Part shown: positions 17,853 to 26,026 of the stretch, one piece after another
Numbering within the stretch: position 1 is the stretch's first letter
How the letters are laid out: the number at the start of each line of letters is the position of its first letter
Assembly: GCA_009779835.1 (NCBI GenBank)
Contig: WRBD01000005.1
Coordinates: 1 to 64,000, forward strand
Direction: 5' to 3'
DNA length: 64,000 bases
Source: Defluviitaleaceae bacterium
GTDB lineage: Bacteria > Bacillota > Clostridia > Lachnospirales > WQUN01
The notes under the pieces: model-generated
The model's database searches: none
What the model was told of the DNA's origin: nothing
What the model saw: only the letters and a program-made list of their open reading frames with translations
Program-made: the position numbers and the translations under genes

Positions 17853-18210
17853 AAAGCCATATCACCTCGTTTAACATTTGTGCGAAACCTTCACGGTAAT
17901 ACCAGGCTTCATTTTGTACAGGGTCGCGGCTTGCGCGTTCCGCCACAAATTCATATTTTACAATATCCAGCCGTTTATTGAATTGATAATCTAAAATCTT
18001 TCGGACATATTCACCGAAGGATTCAAGAATGTCCGAAAACCGCCCATGCCCTTTAATCAGAAGGTCAACATCGCTGCGAAATGTTTGCTCACCACGGGCA
18101 AAACTTCCAACAAGCCCAACCGCTTCAACACACGGGCATGATTCTACGGCATCCGCAATAACACGGGATAATTGCTCGGTTGTGAGAGTTGGAAATTTTA
18201 TTTTTGTCAT
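17785..18210 (-). CDS. mntA: MntA-like nucleotidyltransferase antitoxin
   Basis: 141 residues. Minimal nucleotidyltransferase with GSFARGEQTFRSDVD, an exact GSx10DxD catalytic signature. In characterised pairs MntA AMPylates the HepT tyrosine next to its catalytic histidine, silencing the RNase. Lies 6 bases after valS and overlaps hepT. The valS linkage is probably accidental but would give constitutive expression. Confidence 0.85.
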   Translation of the reverse strand: MTKIKFPTLTTEQLSRVIADAVESCPCVEAVGLVGSFARGEQTFRSDVDLLIKGHGRFSDILESFGEYVRKILDYQFNKRLDIVKYEFVAERASRDPVQNEAWYYREGFAQMLNEVIWLYEKRPADDYENRRIHQASQPNL

Positions 18211-18216
18211 TAATTC

Positions 18217-20868
18217 CTACAACCCTTCAAGTTCGCTTTCGATTTTCTCAAGCATCGCGGCGAAATTTTCGCGTTTTTCGCGTTCGGCTTCTACAAGTGC
18301 GGGCGGGGCTTTTGCCGTGAAGCCGTCATTTGAAAGTTTGGAGTCTATGCGGGAGATTTCTTGTTCGAGTTTTTTCTTCTCTTTTGAAAGGCGGGCGCGT
18401 TCTTTTTCGGTGTCGATAAGTGAGTCCAGCGGAAGATAAATTGTTGCGCCGGAAACTACGATTGATACCGCGTTGTTTGGTGTTGTTTGTGTGAATAAAA
18501 CTTCTTTCGCACCGGAAAGCAACGCGATTGCGGCTTTGTTATTTTCAAAAACTTGCGATGTATCCGACGGAATTATCTCCACAGAAATTTTTTGCGAAGG
18601 AGGTACTTGTTTTTCCGTTCGCACCGTACGAATTCCGCGTACGGCTTCTTTCACGCGCTCAATTGCTTTTTCGGCGGCGGGGTCGGAAATATAATCGTCC
18701 AAAGGCCAATCGGAAAGCATTATCGTTTTCGTATCTTGTTCGATACCGATTCGTGAAATTTTTCCGTAAGGGTTGAGAAGTGCTAAAAATAATTCCTCTG
18801 TTACGAATGGCGAAAACGGGTGCAGAAGCTTTACCGCGTCCATCAAAACCGAACGCAGGGTGCTTTGTGCCGTCTTGCGGGATTCTGGATTATCTTTCGC
18901 GTACAAGCGCGGCTTTACCATTTCTACATACCAGTCGCAGAATTCGTCCCAAATGAAATCAACGATTTTTTGCGCCGCAAGACCAAGTTCGTGCGCTTCA
19001 AGCTTTTCCGTTACTTCCGAAATCAAATTGTTAAGGCGCGAAAAAATCCATTTGTCTTCCTGTTCAAACTCAACAACCTCGTTTGCCTCGTATCCCTCGT
19101 AGTCCTCAAGGTTCATTAAAACAAAACGCGTCGCGTTCCATAATTTGTTTAAGAAATTACGCGTCGGTTCCAGCCGTTCGCGGAAAAAACGCATGTCGTT
19201 TTCAATCGCGTTACCGCTTACAAGCATAAGACGCAGAACATCCGCGCCGAATTCATCTATAATTTCAAGCGGGTCGATACCGTTGCCAAGCGACTTGGAC
19301 ATTTTGCGTCCTTGCTCGTCTAAAACCGTGCCGTTTATAAAAACATCCGTGAACGGTAATTCGCCCATAAATTTTTGGCTCATAAAAACCATTCGCGCAA
19401 CCCAGTGAAAAATAATTCCGCGGTCGGTTACAAGAACATTCGTGGGATGAAATTTTTTCAAATCTGCTGTTTTTTGTGGCCAGCCCAAAGTAGCAAACGA
19501 CCACAACGCAGAAGAAAACCATGTATCTAAAACATCGGGGTCTTGTGTAAAATTTTTTCCGCCGCAACCGGAGCAATTTTGCGGCGCGGTTTTCGCAACG
19601 ACTATATGACCGCATTCGCAGTAATACGCGGGAATCCGATGCCCCCACCACAATTGCCGCGAAATACACCAGTCGCGGATATTTTCAAGCCAATTAGCGT
19701 AAATTTTACCGAAGCGTTCGCGGTTAAATTTCAAACGCCCGCTTGTGTACGCTTCAAGCGCGGGCTTCGCAAGTTCTTTCATTGCCACAAACCATTGCAA
19801 TTTTTGCAACGGCTCTATAATTGTGCCGCAACGGTCATGCTCCCCGACAGAATGCGAAAGCGCGTCGGTTTTTATATATAACCCGAGTTCGGTCATTTCT
19901 TCTATAATTTTTTTACGCGCTTCCTCGCGGGTTAAGCCGCTGTACGCGCCGCCGTTTTCGTTAATTGTTCCGTTGTCATGCATTATATTTATGCGCGGCA
20001 AATCATGACGATTCCCCACTTCAAAATCGTTAGGGTCGTGCGCGGGCGTGATTTTTACCGCACCCGTTCCGTATTCCGGGTCAACGTATGAATCTGCGAT
20101 AATTGGAATTTTTCTGTTTACCATCGGAATAAACGCGAACTTCCCAACAAGCGAAGCAAACCGAGAATCATCCGGGCTTACGGCAATGGCGGTATCGCCA
20201 AGCATAGTTTCCGGCCGCGTCGTTGCGAAGGAAATAAATTCACCTTCCGCGCCATCTATGGGATATTTGAAATAAAATAAATTCCCCTGCCGGTCTTCGT
20301 GCTCGACTTCCGCGTCGGAAATACTTGTTTTGCATTTCACGCACCAATTAACAAGACGCTCGCCGCGATAAATTTTACCTTCTTCGTATAATTTTACAAA
20401 AACTTCAAGCACAGCGTCAGAGAGTCCTTCGTCCATTGTAAAACGCAAGCGCTCCCAGTCACACGAACAACCAAGCATTTTCAATTGACGAATAATTGTT
20501 CCGCCGTAAAGTTCATTCCATTCCCAAAGTTTTTCCAAAAAACCGTCACGCCCAAGAGAATCTTTTGTAATCCCTTGCTCTGCCAATGCGCGAATAACCA
20601 AAACTTCCGTGGCAATAGCCGCGTGATCTGTTCCCGGCATCCAAAGTGCTTCAAAGCCCTGCATTCGCTTGAAACGTATAAGAATATCCTGAATCGTATT
20701 GTTAAACGCATGACCCATATGCAGCTTAGCCGTAATATTAGGCGGCGGAATCACAATCGTATACGGCTTTTTGTCCGAATTAGCGTCCGCACGAAAATAA
20801 CCCTCGCGCTCCCAACGCTCGTAAATTTCTGTTTCTCTGTTTTTGTCATATGTCTTCGGAATGTTCAT
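18217..20868 (-). CDS. valS: Valyl-tRNA synthetase
   Basis: 883 residues, the usual length for bacterial ValS. Class I aminoacyl-tRNA synthetase that charges tRNA-Val and edits Thr-tRNA. Visible: PPPNITAKLHMGHA with the HIGH-type site, TTRPETMLGDTA of the editing domain, GRKMSKSLGNGIDP with KMSKS, a zinc-binding insert (CECGH...CSGCGG), the anticodon-binding region and a C-terminal coiled coil. The start overlaps the preceding gene by 23 bases. No T-box leader is seen because the gene is internal to an operon. Confidence 0.98.
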   Translation of the reverse strand: MNIPKTYDKNRETEIYERWEREGYFRADANSDKKPYTIVIPPPNITAKLHMGHAFNNTIQDILIRFKRMQGFEALWMPGTDHAAIATEVLVIRALAEQGITKDSLGRDGFLEKLWEWNELYGGTIIRQLKMLGCSCDWERLRFTMDEGLSDAVLEVFVKLYEEGKIYRGERLVNWCVKCKTSISDAEVEHEDRQGNLFYFKYPIDGAEGEFISFATTRPETMLGDTAIAVSPDDSRFASLVGKFAFIPMVNRKIPIIADSYVDPEYGTGAVKITPAHDPNDFEVGNRHDLPRINIMHDNGTINENGGAYSGLTREEARKKIIEEMTELGLYIKTDALSHSVGEHDRCGTIIEPLQKLQWFVAMKELAKPALEAYTSGRLKFNRERFGKIYANWLENIRDWCISRQLWWGHRIPAYYCECGHIVVAKTAPQNCSGCGGKNFTQDPDVLDTWFSSALWSFATLGWPQKTADLKKFHPTNVLVTDRGIIFHWVARMVFMSQKFMGELPFTDVFINGTVLDEQGRKMSKSLGNGIDPLEIIDEFGADVLRLMLVSGNAIENDMRFFRERLEPTRNFLNKLWNATRFVLMNLEDYEGYEANEVVEFEQEDKWIFSRLNNLISEVTEKLEAHELGLAAQKIVDFIWDEFCDWYVEMVKPRLYAKDNPESRKTAQSTLRSVLMDAVKLLHPFSPFVTEELFLALLNPYGKISRIGIEQDTKTIMLSDWPLDDYISDPAAEKAIERVKEAVRGIRTVRTEKQVPPSQKISVEIIPSDTSQVFENNKAAIALLSGAKEVLFTQTTPNNAVSIVVSGATIYLPLDSLIDTEKERARLSKEKKKLEQEISRIDSKLSNDGFTAKAPPALVEAEREKRENFAAMLEKIESELEGL

Positions 20869-22288
20869 GTGAAATATCCTTTCCTTTTATGTCCTCCGTG
20901 ATTTCAGTTGCGATTTCCGTTAAACCTTCTTCGCCCTCCGCGATAAGATCGAAAAGCTTCCAAATCGGACGCGGTTCAGGCTCTTCTTCATCTTTTTTAT
21001 TATGCGTCTCGAAGAGTTTTTGTGCTTCATTCATGTATGATTCCAGAATTCCCGCGATTGTTCCCGTTTTGTCGTCCGCGCTTAGTATTGTGAGCGTGTC
21101 CCAAATTTCTTCGTGGCGTTTATCTAAGTCGAGCAGGGTTTTATCAGAAATTAATTTTTCGGCGTTAAGTTCAGTAAATCGGCGGCGTTTATCTTCGAGG
21201 TTTATTGTCTTTGCGAAGCCTTCAACGGTGGATTTTACGCCGCCGAGTTTTTTCTCGCGCAGAAAACGTTCAATGCCTGTTTCGGTTTCGTACATCAGGG
21301 AACGCACGGTGTCTATTCGGTTTGCCAAGTGTCGGTAACTTTCCAAGTCATTTAAATTATTTTCCAATGTGCGCGAACTTGTCGCCTTGTATTTTTTATA
21401 ACAGTAACGCAAAAAATTTGTGTAGTAAGCATAAACAACGCTTTTCTTGTTAAGAAGCTCGATAGCGCGTTGTTGCTTTTTACCGTTTATTTTTATTTCA
21501 CGCCGAACGCGGTGCGCGAAAACATTTATAACCACTACAAACGCCATTGCAAGAATAACAAGTAAAAATGTCGGAATTAAAATATTAAACTCCGCTACAA
21601 ACGCTATTAAAATCAGCGTTCCCGCCATTAGCGCAAACACACTAAGCGTTATCATTGTAAAGTTTCGTATGAATTTTAAATTTTTTTGCATATCGTCGCG
21701 CTCGAAGATTAATTCTTCTTTCTCACCGGAAAGATATCCAATGTCCATGCGAAGCGCGCGCTGATGCTTCTCCGCGTCTTTGATTGACGGCATTGCCTGC
21801 CACGCATCTTCCGCAAGCGGTTCCATCTGCACAAGAGATGCGTCGTAGTCCGTTAGTTTTTCCAGTAATGTTGCGCGCTCTTTTGCCAATGCAACAAACC
21901 GCTCCAACATTCGTTTCAGGTTGTCAATTTCTTCTTCCGTTAAATTCATAAATGCATCAAGCTCTGAAAGCTGATTCGATAAAACATTCAGCCGCTTGCT
22001 TACTTTAAGACGCTGTGTTGCCACTCGAAGCGCGTCGTCGCAAAGGGTTGCCGCGTGACGTATTTTTACATATTCCGGGTCTGTTTTATCCAGTTCGTAA
22101 TAATAACGCTTGAACTTGGAATACGATTCCGTGTCTGTAACTAAAACAGGTTCTTTTTTTCGCACTCCGAAAAGCCGCTTAAAAAAGCGACCGGCACGAT
22201 TAAAGAACCCGATTTTCTCAATAGGGATTGCTTCAAAAAATTCGTCAATCATTTCTTCGTTATAAGGCAGTGCGGAGCGTTGTTCCAT
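20846..22288 (-). CDS. Hypothetical coiled-coil protein with two central membrane helices
   Basis: 480 residues. Start ATG preceded by GGAGATGAACC. Long charged helices surround two adjacent hydrophobic segments near residues 210-265 (MITLSVFALMAGTLILIAFV and ILIPTFLLVILAMAFVVVI). Heptad-like stretches occur before (LSNQLSELDAFMNLTEEEID) and after them, and the C-terminus is acidic. The gene overlaps valS by 23 bases and so is translationally linked to it. No family is recognised; the topology suggests both coiled-coil ends in the cytoplasm. Confidence 0.7.
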   Translation of the reverse strand: MEQRSALPYNEEMIDEFFEAIPIEKIGFFNRAGRFFKRLFGVRKKEPVLVTDTESYSKFKRYYYELDKTDPEYVKIRHAATLCDDALRVATQRLKVSKRLNVLSNQLSELDAFMNLTEEEIDNLKRMLERFVALAKERATLLEKLTDYDASLVQMEPLAEDAWQAMPSIKDAEKHQRALRMDIGYLSGEKEELIFERDDMQKNLKFIRNFTMITLSVFALMAGTLILIAFVAEFNILIPTFLLVILAMAFVVVINVFAHRVRREIKINGKKQQRAIELLNKKSVVYAYYTNFLRYCYKKYKATSSRTLENNLNDLESYRHLANRIDTVRSLMYETETGIERFLREKKLGGVKSTVEGFAKTINLEDKRRRFTELNAEKLISDKTLLDLDKRHEEIWDTLTILSADDKTGTIAGILESYMNEAQKLFETHNKKDEEEPEPRPIWKLFDLIAEGEEGLTEIATEITEDIKGKDISHEHSEDI

Positions 22289-22324
22289 GGTTCATCTCCA
22301 ACTTAACTGTATTGACAATCCATG

Positions 22325-22843
22325 TCACTCGAAATCCCTATATAAATAACTGGGTTGTATGCCACTGTTATTTTGATATTTTCCCGAAATATACGGTTCA
22401 TATTCGCCTTCGATGGCGTGATAATAAATTTGACAAATTTCAACCCCCGCATAAACGCGTATCGGTTGCACACAATGAATTTCCAACGTCCAATATCCTT
22501 TAAAACCAATATCGCCGAAACCTGCGCATACATGCACAAAAAGCCCAAGCCGACCAACACTTGAACGCCCTTCAAGCATAGGAACATACTTGTGCGTTTC
22601 GGTATATTCGCGGGTTCGGGCAAGATACAATTTCCCCGGTTCCAACACAATTCCCTCGTTGGGAATAATTATCGTGCGCGTTGCGTTGGGTTTTTTCATA
22701 TCTAAAATTTCTTCATCGTAAACTAAAAGTTCATTGTGTAGAGATAAATTGTAACTATTGGGGTTTACGGCATTTTCATTGAACGGTTTTATTATTATTT
22801 CATTCCCAATTTTTTCTTTAATCGTCTTGCCGGATAAAATCAT
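22325..22843 (-). CDS. dcd: dCTP deaminase
   Basis: 172 residues. Deaminates dCTP to dUTP for thymidylate synthesis (or dUMP directly in the bifunctional subclass). Visible: the N-terminal MILSGKTIKEKI, VNPNSYNLSLH, and the catalytic block EGRSSVGRLGLFVHVCAGFG with the glutamate base and nucleotide-binding residues, then GYWTLEI. Its own promoter lies upstream. Confidence 0.93.
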   Translation of the reverse strand: MILSGKTIKEKIGNEIIIKPFNENAVNPNSYNLSLHNELLVYDEEILDMKKPNATRTIIIPNEGIVLEPGKLYLARTREYTETHKYVPMLEGRSSVGRLGLFVHVCAGFGDIGFKGYWTLEIHCVQPIRVYAGVEICQIYYHAIEGEYEPYISGKYQNNSGIQPSYLYRDFE

Positions 22844-22868
22844 GATTGTTCACCCCTTGTTTTCAACT

Positions 22869-22897
22869 ATTATAATCAGCGTGGCGTAGTGCGTCAA
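22869..22897 (-). promoter_or_regulatory. dcd promoter
   Basis: On the minus strand TTGACG (22897-22892) and TATAAT (22874-22869) are 17 bases apart. A divergent TATAAT on the plus strand (22904-22909) may serve wecB. Confidence 0.7.
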
Positions 22898-22935
22898 ATA
22901 ATGTATAATATTTTTTGGAAGGACTGTGAAAACTT

Positions 22936-24057
22936 ATGAATAAAGAAAAAATAAAAGTTATGTCTGTTTTCGGAACGCGTCCGGAAGCGGGAAAAATGAT
23001 TCCGTTATTATTGGAAATGCGGGAGAAGCCGCAAATTGAATCGCTTGTGTGCGTAACGGCACAGCACAGAGAATTACTTGACGGTATGTTAGAGCCTTTC
23101 GGAATTAAACCGGACTTTGATTTGAATTTAATGAAAGCGGGACAAAGTTTAACGGATATTACATCGCGTGTATTGTGTGAGTTCGCGCCTGTTTTGGAAC
23201 AGACTAAACCGCATATTTTGCTTGTTCACGGCGACACCACTACAACTTTTGCCGCGTCGCTTGCGGCGTTTTATGCGCGTGTTTCGGTCGGGCACGTAGA
23301 GTCGGGGTTGCGTTCGTATGATAAATACCGTCCGTACCCGGAAGAAATTAACCGAAAGCTTACAACGGCATTAGCGGATTTTCATTTCGCGCCGACGGAG
23401 CTTTCGCGTGAAAATTTATTAAAAGAAAATATTGCCCCCGAAAAAATTTTCGTAACAGGCAATACCGCAATTGATTTAATCAAGCATACCGTTTCCGCAA
23501 ACGGAAGGTTTAACAGTGATGCGCTTAATAATGCAAATTTTTTAGACAAGCGTGTTATTTTGATGACCGCACACCGCAGAGAAAATTGGGGACAACCCAT
23601 GACCGAAATTTGCCGCGCAGTAAAGCGAATCATAAACGACTTTCCCGATGTTTTTCTTGTGTGGCCTGTTCACCCGGGCAAGGCGGTCATTGAGCCGGCG
23701 TACGAAATTCTTGGCAATACGGAACGCGTTCTTCTAACCGAACCGCTTGACATTTTTGATATGCACAATATGATGAAACACGCATATTTGTTGCTTACCG
23801 ATTCCGGCGGCTTGCAGGAAGAATCGCCGACGTTCGATTTGCCTACAATTGTTTTGCGTGAAGTAACCGAACGCCCGGAAGGTTTAACCGCTGGAACACT
23901 AACGCTTGCAGGCGTAGCGCAAGACTCCGTTTACAACGAAGCCACACGGCTTTTAACAGACCGCGGGGCATACGAAAAAATGGCCGCCGCACAAAACCCA
24001 TTCGGCGACGGCAACGCAAGCAAAAGAATAGTTGAGGTGATATCGTGCTTACATTAA
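22936..24057 (+). CDS. wecB: UDP-N-acetylglucosamine 2-epimerase (non-hydrolysing)
   Basis: 373 residues. Interconverts UDP-GlcNAc and UDP-ManNAc, supplying ManNAc for teichoic acid linkage units or polysaccharide. Visible: VFGTRPEAGKMIPLL, the HGDTTTTFAASLAAFY block, GHVESGLRSYDKYRPYPEE with catalytic residues, TAHRRENWG, and LLTDSGGLQEESP. Full length. No glycan cluster surrounds it. Confidence 0.96.
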   Translation: MNKEKIKVMSVFGTRPEAGKMIPLLLEMREKPQIESLVCVTAQHRELLDGMLEPFGIKPDFDLNLMKAGQSLTDITSRVLCEFAPVLEQTKPHILLVHGDTTTTFAASLAAFYARVSVGHVESGLRSYDKYRPYPEEINRKLTTALADFHFAPTELSRENLLKENIAPEKIFVTGNTAIDLIKHTVSANGRFNSDALNNANFLDKRVILMTAHRRENWGQPMTEICRAVKRIINDFPDVFLVWPVHPGKAVIEPAYEILGNTERVLLTEPLDIFDMHNMMKHAYLLLTDSGGLQEESPTFDLPTIVLREVTERPEGLTAGTLTLAGVAQDSVYNEATRLLTDRGAYEKMAAAQNPFGDGNASKRIVEVISCLH

Positions 24058-24527
24058 AGTGGTTCATGGGAGAGAAAGAAGATTTGTCGGAAGTTAGAGC
24101 TATCCGTCGTGAAGTTTTTGTAGAGGAACAATCCGTTGCCGAAGATGTAGAATTCGACGGAACAGACGATTCATGTGTTCATCTGCTAATTTACGACGAC
24201 GATTTACCCGTTTGCACCGGGCGGATTTTCATTGCAGACGATTATTTTAAAATAGGACGCGTTGCCACGGTTATGACACATCGCGGGCGCGGAATTGCGA
24301 CGGGACTAATGCAATCGCTGATTAACGCCTGTGTTGCAATGGGCGGAACGCGTCAGATAATTCACTCGCAAGCCGGCTCGCGAGGGTTTTATGAAACACT
24401 GGGCTTCACCACATACGGTGAAGAATTTGAAGAAGCGGGCATACCGCACATAGCAATGGAGCATTTCGGCGGCGCGAAAAAATGCGGCGCGGGCGGACAT
24501 TGCGGCGGTTGCGAGAAAGGAAAATAA
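24045..24527 (+). CDS. GNAT acetyltransferase with cysteine-rich tail
   Basis: 160 residues. GTG start overlapping the end of wecB, with AGGTG five bases upstream. ElaA/YjcF-like GNAT fold: VRAIRREVFVEEQSV at the N-terminus and the acetyl-CoA pyrophosphate loop VMTHRGRGIATGLMQ. The last 16 residues, KKCGAGGHCGGCEKGK, form an unusual CxxxxCxxC-type tail that may bind a metal. Substrate unknown. Followed 2 bases later by the S4 gene. Confidence 0.85.
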   Translation: MLTLKWFMGEKEDLSEVRAIRREVFVEEQSVAEDVEFDGTDDSCVHLLIYDDDLPVCTGRIFIADDYFKIGRVATVMTHRGRGIATGLMQSLINACVAMGGTRQIIHSQAGSRGFYETLGFTTYGEEFEEAGIPHIAMEHFGGAKKCGAGGHCGGCEKGK

Positions 24528-24529
24528 AA

Positions 24530-24772
24530 ATGCGATTAGACAAATACCTAAAAATAAGCAGGATAATAAAACGCCGCACCGTAGCAAACGAAGCCTGCGA
24601 TGCGGGACGTGTAGAAGTAAACGGAAAACCCGCCAAAGCATCGCACGAAGTAAAAATCGGTGACATAATTTCCATACGCTTCGGCGACAAGACAACAAAA
24701 GTTGAAGTCCTTGCCGTGAAAGAAACCGTGCGCAAGGAAGACGCGGCTTTGTTGTATAAAATATTTGAATAA
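24530..24772 (+). CDS. S4-domain RNA-binding protein, RqcP/YabO-like
   Basis: 80 residues from the ATG at 24530, directly after the GNAT stop. The whole protein is an S4 domain: MRLDKYLKISRIIKRRTVANE, AGRVEVNGKPAK, VKIGDIISI. Small S4 proteins of this type (RqcP in Bacillus, Hsp15 elsewhere) bind obstructed 50S subunits during ribosome quality control. The family assignment is strong; the exact orthologue is inferred from length. Confidence 0.88.
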   Translation: MRLDKYLKISRIIKRRTVANEACDAGRVEVNGKPAKASHEVKIGDIISIRFGDKTTKVEVLAVKETVRKEDAALLYKIFE

Positions 24773-24779
24773 ATAAGTA

Positions 24780-24808
24780 TTGACGCATTACACATTGCGT
24801 GATATTAT
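24780..24808 (+). promoter_or_regulatory. Promoter of the 24.8-kb non-coding region
   Basis: TTGACG (24780-24785) and TATTAT (24803-24808) separated by exactly 17 bases; transcription would begin near 24815, where no plausible gene follows. Confidence 0.65.
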
Positions 24809-24814
24809 AGGTTT

Positions 24815-25050
24815 GCAACAGCCTAACAGACGTTTTATGCTATGAACGGGTTTTGCCAATTTCGGAAGGGGCTTCGCGCCCTGAAACGAACCGCACCGAT
24901 TCCGCTCTAACCTCTGAATAATGTTGCAACTGCTTTACCCGCCGCACCGCATATATAAGGGGGTAGCGCACCGGGCTCCGGTACCGGCTCGGCTTCGCTA
25001 CCCACGCATGCACCTTTCATACGCGTTGCGGCAACCCGCCGGGGGCACGT
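24815..25050 (+). ncRNA. Candidate structured non-coding RNA, family unknown
   Basis: About 235 bases behind a near-consensus promoter. TTGCAACA (24813-24820) pairs with TGTTGCAA (24922-24929), enclosing a stable AGGGGC-loop-GCCCT hairpin (about 24867-24882). A second domain is closed by GGGTAGCG (24961-24968) and CGCTACCC (24996-25003) around the 10-bp palindrome CCGGTACCGG. GC content is visibly higher than the flanks. It lacks the recognisable cores of RNase P, tmRNA, SRP and the common riboswitches. No clear terminator. A repeat or mobile remnant is an alternative. Confidence 0.4.
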
Positions 25051-25211
25051 GACCTTGGCTTTACTTAAAAAACCGAAAAAGAAAAAGGTGAATGAAACGG
25101 CAAGCATCGTCAACGCATCCGCCGCGCTTCGTGTGCGTAGCGCGATGTCAGGGGGACGGTTTTCTTGGCATTTTAAAGCAAATTACATATATTCGCCGTC
25201 TTATGATAATT
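25051..25211. other. Intergenic remainder
   Basis: Short lysine-rich frames occur but none has a convincing start. TCAGGGGGACGGTTTTC near 25148 resembles tails of small repeats or transposon remnants in Firmicutes; unsupported beyond that. Confidence 0.25.
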
Positions 25212-25817
25212 TCAATCATCCCACTCAAATTTGACAATATAACCGTTATCTACATTGATATAAAACTCAATAAACGGCATTCTTTCGCCTTGTGTTCTGA
25301 ACAATAGCTCCCATACCCACTGACCTCTTTCCCAACTCATGCCCGAATCAGAACGATATGTGGCGTTTATTCCGCGACTTACAAGGTCGGCTTCCGCAAT
25401 TTCTATTGCTCTTTCCACGGAAATGGCAGGGTCAGAGGGGCGGTTGCCCCGTTCGGACGGTGGGCTTGTTGGTTGCGGCGTTTGTGCCGGCTGATGCGTG
25501 GGATAATTTGGTACAATATTAAGGTTTGTGTTTGAAGTTAGATGCACGGTATTTGTTGCGTTCTCCCATGTAACATTGAATCCCGCCGCATTGGCTATAT
25601 CACGAGTAGGCAGATATGTCCGTCCTTGAAAAATGAATGGCTCATGTTCAGTTTGCAAAATCTGCCCGTCTACGGCAATTCGGATATTGTTATAATTCAC
25701 AGTAATTGTTTCCTGCGTTACCCTCGCCAGTATGGGCATTGCAGTCATGAAGGCGAAAGTGAAAACAATGCCGATTACTACGCCTATGAATCTCTCTTTA
25801 ATTTTTCCTTTTTGCAT
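25212..25817 (-). CDS. Stalk-domain protein with C-terminal PepSY-like domain
   Basis: 201 residues from the ATG at 25817, preceded by AAGGAG. One N-terminal membrane helix or signal (FIGVVIGIVFTFAFMTAMPI), a copper-amine-oxidase-N-like stalk module (EPFIFQGRTYLPTRDIANAAG), a Pro/Gln/Thr linker, then a PepSY-like half (ISVERAIEIAEADLVSRG, FYINVDNGYIVKFEWDD). PepSY modules are often inhibitory or regulatory domains outside the membrane. Stands alone. Function unknown. Confidence 0.75.
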   Translation of the reverse strand: MQKGKIKERFIGVVIGIVFTFAFMTAMPILARVTQETITVNYNNIRIAVDGQILQTEHEPFIFQGRTYLPTRDIANAAGFNVTWENATNTVHLTSNTNLNIVPNYPTHQPAQTPQPTSPPSERGNRPSDPAISVERAIEIAEADLVSRGINATYRSDSGMSWERGQWVWELLFRTQGERMPFIEFYINVDNGYIVKFEWDD

Positions 25818-26026
25818 TTTTAGTTTGCTCCTTCCTGCGGGATAAATCCTTATTACCATTAAATAATTGTATTAAATCATAGAACTCATTACTAAGCAAC
25901 AGCATTTGTCTTGCTGATGTAATTAAAAGATGCATACATCTTTGTGCAAATGAAAATACAAATGATGACGAGATTTTACTTAGTCTTGCAGAGGAGTTTC
26001 AATGCAGGCAGAAGTCGAAAAATGCG

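Noticed and set aside
24907-25113. 68-residue minus-strand frame over the 24.8-kb non-coding region
   Set aside because: No ribosome site, Pro/Gly/Ala-rich composition follows from the GC-rich hairpins; the RNA interpretation fits better.
25049-25234. 61-residue plus-strand frame starting MTLALLKKPKKKK
   Set aside because: GTG start without ribosome site, composition unlike protein, runs into the stalk-PepSY gene on the other strand.
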